This document shows positions 16,615-24,703 of a DNA stretch of 37,430 bases, piece after piece. A program made the position numbers and the translations under genes. The stretch is from Chlamydiota bacterium (lineage in GTDB: Bacteria > Chlamydiota > Chlamydiia > Chlamydiales > VGMA01). Location of the stretch: positions 1-37,430 of the forward strand of contig VGMA01000003.1 of NCBI GenBank assembly GCA_016866575.1. Direction: 5' to 3'. Every line of letters begins with the position of its first letter. The stretch's first letter is position 1. The notes beneath the pieces are model-generated. The model made no database searches, was not told the origin of the DNA, and was given only the letters and a program-made list of their open reading frames with translations.

Positions 16615-17159
16615 TCCCTGTAGATCCAAGAATTGTTGTTGATTTGCGCTATGCAACAGCAAACAATTTCGTCGGTAGAGCTGTATACAATTTTGATGTC
16701 TGCTTGGTTTTAGAGCCGGTTGCAAAAGCGCTTTCAAGGGTGCAAGACCGACTTGAAACATTGGGAATGGGTTTGAAGATTTGGGATGGATATCGTCCTT
16801 TCAGCGTACAAGAGCTTTTTTGGGAAATCGTGCAAGATGACCGTTATGTAGCACCTCCTTCGATGGGAGGCAGGCACACAAGAGGAACTGCTGTCGATGT
16901 GACGCTTGTGGATAAAGAGGGGCGCGAATTAGATATGCCAACTCCATTTGATGAGTTTTCTGATAGAGCGCACAGAATTTATGTGTCTGAAGATCCGCTA
17001 AAAGAGCTCCACACAAGGCTTTTAGAAAAAGTGATGAAAGAAGAGGGTTTTATCGGTCTTGCAACGGAGTGGTGGCATTTTGATTTTCAGGATTGGCAGA
17101 ATTACCCTGTCTTGTTTTTTGATCCTGTTTGTGGAAGGTATGACTCCCACAAACAGTAA
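16605..17159 (+). CDS. VanX/DdpX-type D-Ala-D-Ala dipeptidase
   Basis: The 184-residue zinc peptidase (family M15D) should cleave D-alanyl-D-alanine. The zinc and catalytic residues are in place: the SxHxxGxAxD-like block MGGRHTRGTAVDVTL gives His and Asp, EWWHFDF gives the catalytic Glu and third ligand His, and WDGYRP holds the conserved Arg. VDLRYATANNFVG at the start and TPFDEFSDRAH also match the VanX group. No signal peptide is seen, so it acts in the cytosol, perhaps recycling peptidoglycan dipeptide. No Shine-Dalgarno precedes the ATG; the 10-nt overlap with the DHH-like gene suggests coupled translation. No vanH, vanA or sensor pair is nearby, so a resistance role is unlikely. Confidence 0.88.
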   Translation: MELVPVDPRIVVDLRYATANNFVGRAVYNFDVCLVLEPVAKALSRVQDRLETLGMGLKIWDGYRPFSVQELFWEIVQDDRYVAPPSMGGRHTRGTAVDVTLVDKEGRELDMPTPFDEFSDRAHRIYVSEDPLKELHTRLLEKVMKEEGFIGLATEWWHFDFQDWQNYPVLFFDPVCGRYDSHKQ

Positions 17160-17168
17160 GAGGAGATA

Positions 17169-17444
17169 TCAATCTTCTGATTTATGATCGTGAGATTTTT
17201 GTCCTTCTTGTCCTTCCTCAAGGATTTCGAGGTTAACGCGGATACCGTTGCGGCTAGCTACTGACTGAAGAAGATTTCTTACAGAGTTGATGGTCTTTCC
17301 TTTTTTCCCGATGATTTTACCAATATCTGATTTAGCAACGCTAAGTTCAAGAATACGTACGTTAGTTCCCCCGATCTCTTTAATAGTAACTAGGTCAGGA
17401 TTATCTACGAGATTTTTTACGATGTATCCGACAAATTCTTTCAT
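17169..17444 (-). CDS. khpA: KH-domain RNA-binding protein, KhpA-like
   Basis: This 91-residue protein is almost entirely one KH fold. The RNA-contacting GxxG loop lies in DIGKIIGKKGKTIN, and the N-terminus EFVGYIVKNLVDNPD is typical of KhpA (YlqC). KhpA proteins bind many RNAs and, in other bacteria, pair with KhpB/Jag. The last 15 residues form a Glu/His/Lys-rich tail beyond the usual end at about 76. AAGGAA lies about 7 nt before the ATG. It is downstream of rluD on the same strand with a 63-nt gap and is convergent with the VanX-like gene 9 nt away. Confidence 0.87.
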   Translation of the reverse strand: MKEFVGYIVKNLVDNPDLVTIKEIGGTNVRILELSVAKSDIGKIIGKKGKTINSVRNLLQSVASRNGIRVNLEILEEGQEGQKSHDHKSED

Positions 17445-17507
17445 GTTTCGTTCCTTGTTGGTGGTTTCCGGACATGGACTTAGGATAATGAAGCTAAAGA
17501 TATTTCG

Positions 17508-18410
17508 CTATAATTTTTGTTGCCATGATGTAATGGCATTAGGCAGAGGCGCTTGTATGCAAATAGGTGTGTTTAAAAATGGATGTATGAAAGAGATTTT
17601 GTAAGCATGAAGTAGTTGTTTTGCTTCGCTAAGCTCTTCATTTAAGGATTTTGATCCATACACAGAGTCGCCTAAAATAGGGTGGCCCACAGCTTTGAGA
17701 TGCACTCTGATTTGGTGCGTTCTTCCTGTGCGAGGACGAGCCTCCACTAATGAAAAAGCGCCGTTGGTCTTTAAATTGATGATGGTTGTCTCAGCGGCTT
17801 TGCCTGATTCAACGATGGCCATCTCTTTTCTTTTTGTGGGATGTCTTCCGATAGGCAAGGTGATTTTTTGATCTTTTACATTCCCTATACAGACAGCAAT
17901 GTAGGTCTTTTCCATCAGGCGATTTTGGAAGAGTTCGCCTAATTTCCAGTGCGCTCTTTCTGTTTTTGCAACAAGTATTACTCCTGATGTTTCTTTATCA
18001 AGGCGGTGGACGATTCCAGGTCTTAAAGGAGCATTATCGATGAGAGGTAAGGATTTTAGGCGAAAGAGTAGGGCAGAGACAAGAGTGCCTTTCGGATTTC
18101 CAGGAGCAGGGTGCACTACCATATCGTTGGATTTATTGATCGCGATGATATCATCATCTTCGTAAAGAACATCTAACGGAATATTTTCAGGTTCTAATTT
18201 TAGCTCATCTGAGTAGACAAATTCGATTTCGATTTCATCGCCCGCTTTGACTTTTTCACGCTTTTTTTTGTGAACGCCGTTGACTAGAACGTATTCATTT
18301 TCAATTAGATGCTCAAAATATGAACGGGAAAATCCATCAAATAAGCGCGCAAGGGCTTGATCTAGACGCACATTGTCTAGTTGTTGATCAATCTTAGTAT
18401 ATGTCGTCAT
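17508..18410 (-). CDS. rluD: Pseudouridine synthase, RluA/RluD family
   Basis: The 300-residue enzyme isomerises uridines in RNA; the RluD branch modifies helix 69 of 23S rRNA. An S4 domain covers about residues 13-75 (LDQALARLF...LVNGVHKKKREKVKAGD). The catalytic domain follows with the active-site Asp in GIVHRLDKETSG, then the conserved ARPRTGRTHQIRVHL and HPILGDSVYG. The length is near that of E. coli RluD (326). Family members are hard to tell apart, so the exact target is inferred from the S4 domain and from chlamydial context. Its start overlaps the preceding small gene by 17 nt. Confidence 0.88.
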   Translation of the reverse strand: MTTYTKIDQQLDNVRLDQALARLFDGFSRSYFEHLIENEYVLVNGVHKKKREKVKAGDEIEIEFVYSDELKLEPENIPLDVLYEDDDIIAINKSNDMVVHPAPGNPKGTLVSALLFRLKSLPLIDNAPLRPGIVHRLDKETSGVILVAKTERAHWKLGELFQNRLMEKTYIAVCIGNVKDQKITLPIGRHPTKRKEMAIVESGKAAETTIINLKTNGAFSLVEARPRTGRTHQIRVHLKAVGHPILGDSVYGSKSLNEELSEAKQLLHAYKISFIHPFLNTPICIQAPLPNAITSWQQKL

Positions 18411-18684
18411 CGCCTTCGAGAGCCTTTTTGAGCTTTTCAGAAGCTTCGTGGGCTTTTTGTTGATCTTTTTTCATTTGATTCATGATATTTTTTTCCATCT
18501 GCTCTTTGAATTTTTTTGATTCTTCAGGGCTAAAATATCCACCAAATGACCAAGGATCATTAGGATCAGAAGCGGTTTGTCCTGTGGTTTCTTCAGTAGA
18601 AAAAGGGGCAGGATTCGAAGATGGATTACTACTCGAAGAGGAAGTAAAAGAACTATTAGGATTTATAGGGCTGCTTTCTGACAT
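18394..18684 (-). CDS. Small Ser/Asn-rich protein with charged helical tail
   Basis: I do not recognise a family. With the start at 18684 the product has 96 residues: a Ser/Asn/Pro-rich, disordered first half and a charged helix (PEESKKFKEQMEKN onward), ending in an acidic GDDDIY. Alternative in-frame ATGs at 18702 and 18732 would add 6 or 16 residues. None has a strong ribosome site, and the 18732 one would overlap the divergent hydrolase start, so the shortest form is preferred. The 17-nt overlap with rluD indicates an operon with rluD and khpA. Confidence 0.6.
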   Translation of the reverse strand: MSESSPINPNSSFTSSSSSNPSSNPAPFSTEETTGQTASDPNDPWSFGGYFSPEESKKFKEQMEKNIMNQMKKDQQKAHEASEKLKKALEGDDDIY

Positions 18685-18724
18685 ATATGTTACTATACTC
18701 ATTGTACAACATTTTCGAGCTTTT
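18685..18724. promoter_or_regulatory. Divergent promoter region
   Basis: Only 40 nt separate the small Ser/Asn-rich gene (-) and the hydrolase gene (+). TATACT at 18694-18699 is a -10-like hexamer on the plus strand, and the overlapping TATAGT is one on the minus strand. No convincing -35 was found for either. Confidence 0.35.
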
Positions 18725-20209
18725 ATGAACACAAAAATTTTTTTTACTTTGCTTACTGCTTTATCTCTTCATGTATATGGCAGTGAAGAGAAAATCAACG
18801 AGATTGTCAATGAGACCATTAAAACTTTTGAGATTCCCGGAGCGGCCATTTCGGTAGTTAAAGATGGAAAAATTATTTTAAACAAAGGTTACGGTGTAAG
18901 AAGTCTTTTGAGTTCAAAATCTGTAGACGAGTTGACTGTATTTCCTATAGCTTCTTGCACTAAGGCGTTTACGGCGATGGCTCTTGGTATTTTAGTTGAT
19001 AAAGAGCTGATAGAATGGGATGATAAAGTGATTGAGCACATTCCTGAATTTCGTTTGCATGATGTACATGCGACCTATTACAGCACAATACGAGATTTGC
19101 TTTGTCATATGTCGGGATTGCCGCGCCATGAAATCATGTGGTATTACTCTACATTTCCTAGATCTGAAATTTTGAATAAACTGCCTGGTCTTTCCTTGAC
19201 AAAAGACTTACGAGCGCGTTTTCAATACAACAATTTGATGTATGCAGTGCTTGGAATCTTGATAGAAAAAGTGAGTGGAAAAACTTGGGAACAATATATT
19301 TCAGAAAACATCTTTCGTACTTTGAAGATGAAACGTTCTTTCTTTTCTTATCAAGAAGCGCAAAAGATGGGAAATGTTGTTTCTGCTCATACAAAAATCC
19401 ATACAAAAGTGCAGCAAAGTCAATTTGTTGATTCAACCAATATGGGACCTGCGATCTCTATACATACTTGCGCTTCTGATATGAGTAAATGGATGCTGCT
19501 ACAGCTAAATGACGGCAAGTATCAAGATAAACAAATCGTCGAGATGCAAACACTTAGTGAAATGCACTCTGTGCAAGCTGCGCTCCAAAACATTTACTAC
19601 GAGCGATCTCCATACATTTTTGGATATGGTTTAGGTTGGTTTACAGGTATTTATGATGGCAATTACATCTTGATGCATGGCGGAACTGTGCATGGAGCAT
19701 TATCGTATTTGGTGCTGATTCCCAAAGAAAATCTGGGTGTGATGGTCATGATCAATAGCGATCATGAAAACTATGTGCCTGAAAGATTGGCTTATGCAAT
19801 TTGCGACATCATGATGCAAAAAGAGCCTGATTGGAGGCAAGAATTAGAGAAGAAAAAAGAGCAGATTCAATCAGATGTTAGCATAACGTATAGTGATGAA
19901 TCTTCTGAAGAATTGCCGGCTCTTTTGTGTCCTGTTGAAAATTATTTAGGTAGATATTCTAATTCAGGTTATGGCGATGTAAAAATTGAAGAAAAAGCGA
20001 ATGGCATGATTTTGACATACAATGGGCAGAGTTATCAGCTTAAACACAAAGGGTACAACCATTTTATGGCTCAATCTACTACAAAAAATGACTTGTGGAT
20101 TCATTGCTGGTTTTATACAGATAGCAATGGCAAAATTTCTGATTGTTTTTTAGGTTTAGAGCCGCAGTTATGGCTTATAGCTTTTTCTAAAAAAAGCGAC
20201 TCTACCTGA
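18725..20209 (+). CDS. Exported serine hydrolase, class C beta-lactamase fold
   Basis: The 494-residue protein has a signal peptide (TKIFFTLLTALSLHVYG) and a beta-lactamase/DD-peptidase domain. Its three motifs are visible: S77-C-T-K80 (SxxK), YNN in RFQYNNLMYAVLG (YxN) and HGG in LMHGGTVHG, in place of KTG. A C-terminal domain from about residue 400 (VENYLGRYSNSGYGDVKIEE) resembles the DUF3471-type beta domain found behind such hydrolases. Substrate could be a peptidoglycan peptide, an ester or an amide; true beta-lactamase action cannot be claimed. The start at 18725 is taken because the signal peptide begins there; the upstream open frame to 18482 is antisense to the Ser/Asn-rich gene. A hairpin follows 12 nt after the stop. 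Confidence 0.87.
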   Translation: MNTKIFFTLLTALSLHVYGSEEKINEIVNETIKTFEIPGAAISVVKDGKIILNKGYGVRSLLSSKSVDELTVFPIASCTKAFTAMALGILVDKELIEWDDKVIEHIPEFRLHDVHATYYSTIRDLLCHMSGLPRHEIMWYYSTFPRSEILNKLPGLSLTKDLRARFQYNNLMYAVLGILIEKVSGKTWEQYISENIFRTLKMKRSFFSYQEAQKMGNVVSAHTKIHTKVQQSQFVDSTNMGPAISIHTCASDMSKWMLLQLNDGKYQDKQIVEMQTLSEMHSVQAALQNIYYERSPYIFGYGLGWFTGIYDGNYILMHGGTVHGALSYLVLIPKENLGVMVMINSDHENYVPERLAYAICDIMMQKEPDWRQELEKKKEQIQSDVSITYSDESSEELPALLCPVENYLGRYSNSGYGDVKIEEKANGMILTYNGQSYQLKHKGYNHFMAQSTTKNDLWIHCWFYTDSNGKISDCFLGLEPQLWLIAFSKKSDST

Positions 20210-20220
20210 TTTAAGGATTC

Positions 20221-20247
20221 GAGCAAAAGTGCATCTTTTGCTCTTAC
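20221..20247 (+). terminator. Possible terminator after the serine hydrolase
   Basis: GAGCAAAAG, tgcat, CTTTTGCTC forms a perfect 9-bp stem with a 5-nt loop at 20221-20243, 12 nt past the stop codon. The tail TTACTCT is poor in T, so termination may be weak. Confidence 0.5.
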
Positions 20248-20315
20248 TCTAAATCAAAAGAATCTGTTGATGATAGTTCGCTCATCCCCTAAACTTGGCT
20301 ATAAAGCTAAGAAAT

Positions 20316-20369
20316 AAAAATAGGGTATTCTTTAGATCGATTTCTAAAGAATCAAGCTCCTCTATTTTT
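20316..20369 (+). other. Long two-part hairpin in the hemA leader
   Basis: A perfect 10-bp stem ATTCTTTAGA/TCTAAAGAAT (20327-20336 and 20343-20352, 6-nt loop) is nested within a second arm pair AAAAATAG/CTATTTTT (20316-20323 and 20361-20368). It ends about 45 nt before the hemA start. It may be a terminator for upstream transcription or a leader structure for hemA. The rest of the 205-nt gap shows no gene. Confidence 0.45.
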
Positions 20370-20414
20370 GATAAAGATGAAAATCTCATGATCAATGCAA
20401 CGGAATCTCAATAG

Positions 20415-21404
20415 ATGCAAATAGCAGTTGTTGGAGTCAATTTTAGACAAGCGGCTGTTGAAGTTCGAGAGCAATTCATACTCCGCTCAATAGAGCTTTT
20501 TAAGAAGCGATTTTCTTCATTTAGTCATGTGTTTTTAGCAACGTGCAATCGTGCTGAAATCTATTTTTCCTCACGCCATTTGCCGATCATCCAAGAGATG
20601 ATTTTGCAAGAGCTTGACCATGTTTATATCTTTAATGATGAAGCATGTTTTGCTCATCTTGCAAAAGTGACATCCGGCTTAGATAGTGCGATACTTGGAG
20701 AATCTGAAATCCAAAGGCAAGTAAAAGAGGCCTATAAACTAGCGATAAGGCAGCAAAAGCTTCCTTCAGAGCTCCACTTTCTTTTTCAAAAAGCGTTAAA
20801 ACTTGGTAAAATGGTCCGATCCAGCTGCCTATATCGACAAGCATCAGGTCTTAAAGAAGTCATTTCCCACCTTTTGAAAAAACATGTCGATCCCAATACG
20901 GCTATTTTATTTATCGGATATTCACAAATCAACCGCAGGATTATTAACCATTTACAGCATTTGGGGTGGAATTCTTTGACTCTTTGTACAAGAAGTCCAT
21001 CGGTGGTGAACATCAAAAATATCAAAGTGATCGATCATCAGAGCATTGATTCATGGATAAATTATCCTGTTGTGATTGTAGGGGTAAAAGAGAGTAGCTA
21101 CTTGCTCAAAAAAATAGATCAAAAGGTGTCTACGAAGTGCCTTATCGATCTATGTGTTCCAAGAGGAGTTGATCCAAGTATTGCCTTTTTGGTCGAAGGG
21201 GGATTTTGGAATATTGATGATCTCATGGATTTTCAAAAAAAAGAATTCAAGCCTACATTTGATGCAGCACCTTTAGAAAGTGAGATTGCTCAAAAAGCGA
21301 TTTTTTATCATCTAGATTATCGCAAAAAGATGGAGAAAAAAGGGCGTTATCTAAAAATTGAAGAGCCTATCAAAGAGATTTGTTCGATAGGCTCTAAAAG
21401 ATAA
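20415..21404 (+). CDS. hemA: Glutamyl-tRNA reductase, short form
   Basis: HemA reduces glutamyl-tRNA to glutamate-1-semialdehyde with NADPH, the first step of tetrapyrrole synthesis. The catalytic domain is clear: AVVGVNFRQA, ATCNRAEIYF with the nucleophilic Cys, and GLDSAILGESEIQRQVKEAY. In the NADPH domain the usual GAGxMG loop is replaced by FIGYSQINRR, so the glycine-rich signature is degenerate. At 329 residues it lacks much of the C-terminal dimerisation domain of E. coli HemA (418); chlamydial enzymes are similarly short as I remember. GGAA lies about 9 nt before the ATG. It ends 1 nt short of the convergent asnS gene. Confidence 0.85.
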   Translation: MQIAVVGVNFRQAAVEVREQFILRSIELFKKRFSSFSHVFLATCNRAEIYFSSRHLPIIQEMILQELDHVYIFNDEACFAHLAKVTSGLDSAILGESEIQRQVKEAYKLAIRQQKLPSELHFLFQKALKLGKMVRSSCLYRQASGLKEVISHLLKKHVDPNTAILFIGYSQINRRIINHLQHLGWNSLTLCTRSPSVVNIKNIKVIDHQSIDSWINYPVVIVGVKESSYLLKKIDQKVSTKCLIDLCVPRGVDPSIAFLVEGGFWNIDDLMDFQKKEFKPTFDAAPLESEIAQKAIFYHLDYRKKMEKKGRYLKIEEPIKEICSIGSKR

Positions 21405-21405
21405 A

Positions 21406-22752
21406 TCAATATGCGCAGTTACCAGGCGAACGAGGATAGGGGATTACATCACGGATGTTTTCCATTCCAGTTACGTATTGGACCAATCTTTCAAATCCTA
21501 GGCCAAATCCTGCATGAGGGTTAGAGCCAAATTTGCGAAGTTCTAAGTACCACTCATACTCTTCTACTTTGAGCTTAGCATCTTTGATTCTTTGTAAAAG
21601 CACGTCGTAGCGCTCTTCACGTTGGCTTCCCCCAATAAGCTCGCCGACACCAGGAACAAGAAGATCCATAGCAGCAACGGTCTTTTGATCATCATTCAAA
21701 CGCATATAGAAAGCCTTGATAGCAGCAGGGTAGTTATAAATGATCACAGGACCTTTAAAGTGCTTTTCTGCTAAAAATCTTTCATGTTCAGATTGTAAAT
21801 CCAGCCCCCAAGAACATGGGAAGACGAATTCTTGTTTTGAATCTTGTAAAATTTTGATGGCATCTGTGTAGCTTACTCTTTGACAAGGTTTATCTACCAC
21901 AAATTGAAGCCTTTCAAATAGCGACGGATCAATATACTGAGAAAAGAACGTCAAATCCTCACGGCAATTTTCCAATACATCTACAACAAGGTAGCGTAAA
22001 AAATCAGCAGCTAAAGCCATGTCATCTTCTAGATTAGCAAAAGAAATTTCTGGTTCAATCATCCAAAATTCTGCAAGGTGGCGAGATGTATTGGAGTTTT
22101 CAGCGCGAAATGTAGGTCCAAATGTATAAACATCGCTCATCGCTGCTGCAAAAGCTTCCACATTCAATTGGCCTGATACAGTTAGATAAGCATTTTTGCC
22201 AAAAAACTTTTCTTTTGGCGTGTCTACATGAAACAACTCTCCTGCACCTTCACAGTCAAGTGAAGTAATGATCGGGGTGTGGATATATTGGAAGCCCCTT
22301 TCTTGAAAAAACTTATGTGTAGCAAATGCTAAGCGGCTTCTTACTCTTGTTACAGCTCCCATAGTGTTTGTTCTAGGTCGTAAATGGGCAATCGTTCTTA
22401 GATACTCAAAAGAGTGCCTTTTCTTTTGCAAAGGAAAATCGCTAGGAGCTTCTCCGATAACTGCTACTAAGTCTGGTTTGATTTCAACAGCTTGCCCTTT
22501 TGCTGGACTTTCCATTACAACACCGCTTACACGTATGGCAGCACCTGTTTGGATTTTTTCCATGAGCTCTTGGTAATTCGGTAATGATTCTTCAATCACA
22601 ATTTGTAAATTTGATACTTGTGATCCGTCGTTGAGTTCAACAAAAGAAAACGAGCTTTGTTTTCTTACCGTGCGCACCCACCCAGCAACAGTGACATGTT
22701 TTCCTATCAGTGAGAGATCTTCTTTGATCTGTTTAGTTTTTAGCTTTTTCAT
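21406..22752 (-). CDS. asnS: Asparaginyl-tRNA synthetase
   Basis: This class IIb enzyme charges tRNA-Asn with asparagine. It has an OB-fold anticodon domain (VTVAGWVRTVRKQSSFSFV). Motif 2 lies in FGPTFRAENSNTSRHLAEFW and motif 3 in GFGLGFERLVQYVTG, and the C-terminus DVIPYPRSPGNCAY is diagnostic for AsnRS rather than AspRS. E. coli AsnS (466) aligns along nearly all of it. The start at 22752 is preferred among ATGs at 22752, 22755 and 22788 because AAGGTGG lies 5 nt upstream of it; this gives 448 residues. Two hairpins separate it from the upstream gene. Chlamydiaceae lack AsnRS and make Asn-tRNA by amidation. Confidence 0.96.
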   Translation of the reverse strand: MKKLKTKQIKEDLSLIGKHVTVAGWVRTVRKQSSFSFVELNDGSQVSNLQIVIEESLPNYQELMEKIQTGAAIRVSGVVMESPAKGQAVEIKPDLVAVIGEAPSDFPLQKKRHSFEYLRTIAHLRPRTNTMGAVTRVRSRLAFATHKFFQERGFQYIHTPIITSLDCEGAGELFHVDTPKEKFFGKNAYLTVSGQLNVEAFAAAMSDVYTFGPTFRAENSNTSRHLAEFWMIEPEISFANLEDDMALAADFLRYLVVDVLENCREDLTFFSQYIDPSLFERLQFVVDKPCQRVSYTDAIKILQDSKQEFVFPCSWGLDLQSEHERFLAEKHFKGPVIIYNYPAAIKAFYMRLNDDQKTVAAMDLLVPGVGELIGGSQREERYDVLLQRIKDAKLKVEEYEWYLELRKFGSNPHAGFGLGFERLVQYVTGMENIRDVIPYPRSPGNCAY

Positions 22753-22847
22753 CATATCCACCTTCAAATAATCAACCAAGATTATCAACTCTTAAGAGAA
22801 TTGACGCAAGAATTTTACCGTCTCTGATCCTTTAATTTTTGAACGCT

Positions 22848-22885
22848 AAAAAAAGTAGCGATCAGCTAATGATCGCTACTTTTTG
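22848..22885 (-). terminator. Strong terminator between the membrane-protein gene and asnS
   Basis: The complementary arms AGTAGCGATCA and TGATCGCTACT enclose a 5-nt loop and are flanked by A- and T-runs. On the minus strand the hairpin is followed by seven T. It would end transcripts of the gene at 22957-23775; on the plus strand a shorter T-run follows. Confidence 0.8.
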
Positions 22886-22895
22886 ATGACAAAAG

Positions 22896-22918
22896 CCCTC
22901 TTTTGTTCTAAAAGAGGG
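22896..22918 (-). terminator. Second terminator-like hairpin
   Basis: CCCTCTTTT and AAAAGAGGG pair perfectly around a 5-nt loop, just upstream (in the minus direction) of the stronger terminator. On the minus strand it is followed by a short CTTTTG tail. The two form a tandem terminator. Confidence 0.6.
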
Positions 22919-22956
22919 TTAGCTAAATGAAAACATAGCTTCTTAATCCGAAGTAT

Positions 22957-23775
22957 TCAGTGGATCTGGAAATAATTTTCATTTAAAGTATATTCGCTAA
23001 GATTTTTTATTTCTTGTTCTGGATCAAATAATGTTTCAAGATCAAGGCTGTCATTACGTTTACCGTCTACTCTATATTGTCCGCTGTCGAGTTTCATCGC
23101 TATATCAAGAAACAAGAGACAATTTTTATAAGCTTCTGCATCTTTTTCTTGGTTTGTTTCTGGATCTGATTCAAGACGTGTCAATAAAGCGTTGAGAGGC
23201 TCAAGAGAGTCATCTTTCCCTGTTCTTGCTTTAAGCCAATTTTGCAGTGCATGGGTGTCTAGTGCATAAGCATCTAATTCAACTGGAAACCACATAGTTA
23301 CTGCTTCTTTTAAAGCGGCATCGTCCGAAAAAGACTTTCTTAAGTTCAGTGCCTCTGATACAGGATTGCTTGTATTTGAAGTTGGTGTAAAAAGATGGTT
23401 TTTTAAGCATTCGTAAGCGTTGTCTACTTTATTTTTTTTAGGAAAAGAGGTAACGGTAAGCTCTATAGCATTATCCATGGACACTCGATCACTAAAACTA
23501 GCCGTACTATGCTCACTATTTTCTGTAGGGGATGAGCAATAATGATATATTTGACAGCCTATAAATACGATGATGGGAATAACAGTAATGATAGAAATAG
23601 CCCAAATAGCTGCAACTTTTGCATATTCGTATGAAGATGGATTTTCTCCTAAATAAAAGGCGTCACAAAAAGACTCTATGCAGGTGACTTGACGATCTCC
23701 CAAAGAGCCCAGTGTTTTGTCAGAAGGTTCGGGATTAGGAGTATATCTTAAATTTGTTAGCTCGATAGTTGACAT
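22957..23775 (-). CDS. Uncharacterised single-span membrane protein
   Basis: I do not recognise a family for this 272-residue protein. One long hydrophobic segment (about residues 52-77, AAIWAISIITVIPIIVFIGC) follows a 50-residue N-terminus without signal peptide. The remaining 190 residues are soluble and acidic, with helix-rich regions such as DAYALDTHALQNWLKAR. A TATAAT hexamer lies upstream on the minus strand (23806-23811) without a good -35. It has its own tandem terminator downstream, so it is probably a single transcription unit between nfo and asnS. A role as a lineage-specific membrane or secreted protein is possible but not shown. Confidence 0.7.
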   Translation of the reverse strand: MSTIELTNLRYTPNPEPSDKTLGSLGDRQVTCIESFCDAFYLGENPSSYEYAKVAAIWAISIITVIPIIVFIGCQIYHYCSSPTENSEHSTASFSDRVSMDNAIELTVTSFPKKNKVDNAYECLKNHLFTPTSNTSNPVSEALNLRKSFSDDAALKEAVTMWFPVELDAYALDTHALQNWLKARTGKDDSLEPLNALLTRLESDPETNQEKDAEAYKNCLLFLDIAMKLDSGQYRVDGKRNDSLDLETLFDPEQEIKNLSEYTLNENYFQIH

Positions 23776-23838
23776 AATCGCGCCTATAATTAATTTATAT
23801 TACTAATTATAGCACGTTAACAAATAAAAATCTAATTA

Positions 23839-24702
23839 TTATACATTAACTAAATTATTAGAGTAGGAGCGAAGTAGCTCGATTTCCTTTGGCCATAACT
23901 CAGGATCAGGGGTTTCCAGATACATGGGCAAGGTAGAAAGGAGGGGGTGCTGCATGATGCATTTGAATCCTTCAAGGCCAATTTCCCCTTTTCCTAAGGA
24001 GGCGTGCCTATCGACTCTTGAACCCAGGGGTTTGAGCGAGTCGTTGATATGGAGGGCTTTAAGATATTTCAATCCTATGACCTCATCGAATTCTTTCAAG
24101 GTAGCGTCTAAGGCCTCTTTGGTGCGGATATCATAGCCTGCAGCAAAGATGTGGCAGGTGTCTATGCAGACGCCGATCGGAAGATAGGGGTGGACTTTAT
24201 CTATAATGTACTTGATTTGCTCAAAGCGGTGGCCAACGCAAGTTCCCTGACCTGCAGTGGTTTCTAATACTAAAAGGGTGGAGCCCTTTTTTACCATATT
24301 GGCACATTCAATAAGACTAAGAGCGATTTGGTCTAAACAACCTTCTTCTGTGCCGGTTGTGTAAGCTCCTGGGTGGAAATTGAGATAATCGATGCCAAGG
24401 GTATGGCAGCGCTCTAACTCTGCGGTAAAGGCAGTTTTGCTTTTTTCAAGAAGCTCAGGATTGTTAGAGCCAAGATTGATGAGGTAGCTATCATGGCTCA
24501 TCACCACTTGGATGCCGGTTTCTTCCTTGAGAGCATTCCATTTGGAAATTTCTTCAAGGGGGATAGAGCGACCCTTCCACTGCTTTTGGTTGCTGGTAAA
24601 GATTTGAACAGTGGTTGCTCCAATTTGTTTGCCTTGTACAAGGCCATTGTAACAACCACCTGCCGTAGATGTATGCGCTCCAATAAGTAGAGGCTTTTTC
24701 AT
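23839..24702 (-). CDS. nfo: Endonuclease IV
   Basis: Nfo cuts DNA 5' to abasic sites in base excision repair using three zinc ions. The 287-residue TIM barrel shows the ligand set in order: IGAHTSTAGG, MSHDSYLINLG, LNFHPGAY, VLETTAGQG, CIDTCHIFAAGYD, ALHINDS, RVDRHASLGKGEIG and YLETPDPE. Length matches E. coli Nfo (285). It starts 1 nt after the rpsD stop, so the two are co-transcribed; the same rpsD-nfo pair occurs in C. trachomatis. Confidence 0.96.
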   Translation of the reverse strand: MKKPLLIGAHTSTAGGCYNGLVQGKQIGATTVQIFTSNQKQWKGRSIPLEEISKWNALKEETGIQVVMSHDSYLINLGSNNPELLEKSKTAFTAELERCHTLGIDYLNFHPGAYTTGTEEGCLDQIALSLIECANMVKKGSTLLVLETTAGQGTCVGHRFEQIKYIIDKVHPYLPIGVCIDTCHIFAAGYDIRTKEALDATLKEFDEVIGLKYLKALHINDSLKPLGSRVDRHASLGKGEIGLEGFKCIMQHPLLSTLPMYLETPDPELWPKEIELLRSYSNNLVNV

Positions 24703-24703
24703 C

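Noticed and set aside
16605..17159. Vancomycin resistance cluster
   Set aside because: A lone VanX homologue without vanH, vanA or regulators does not make a resistance operon.
18482..18724. N-terminal extension of the serine hydrolase
   Set aside because: The stretch is antisense to the Ser/Asn-rich gene, and the signal peptide starts exactly at the ATG at 18725.
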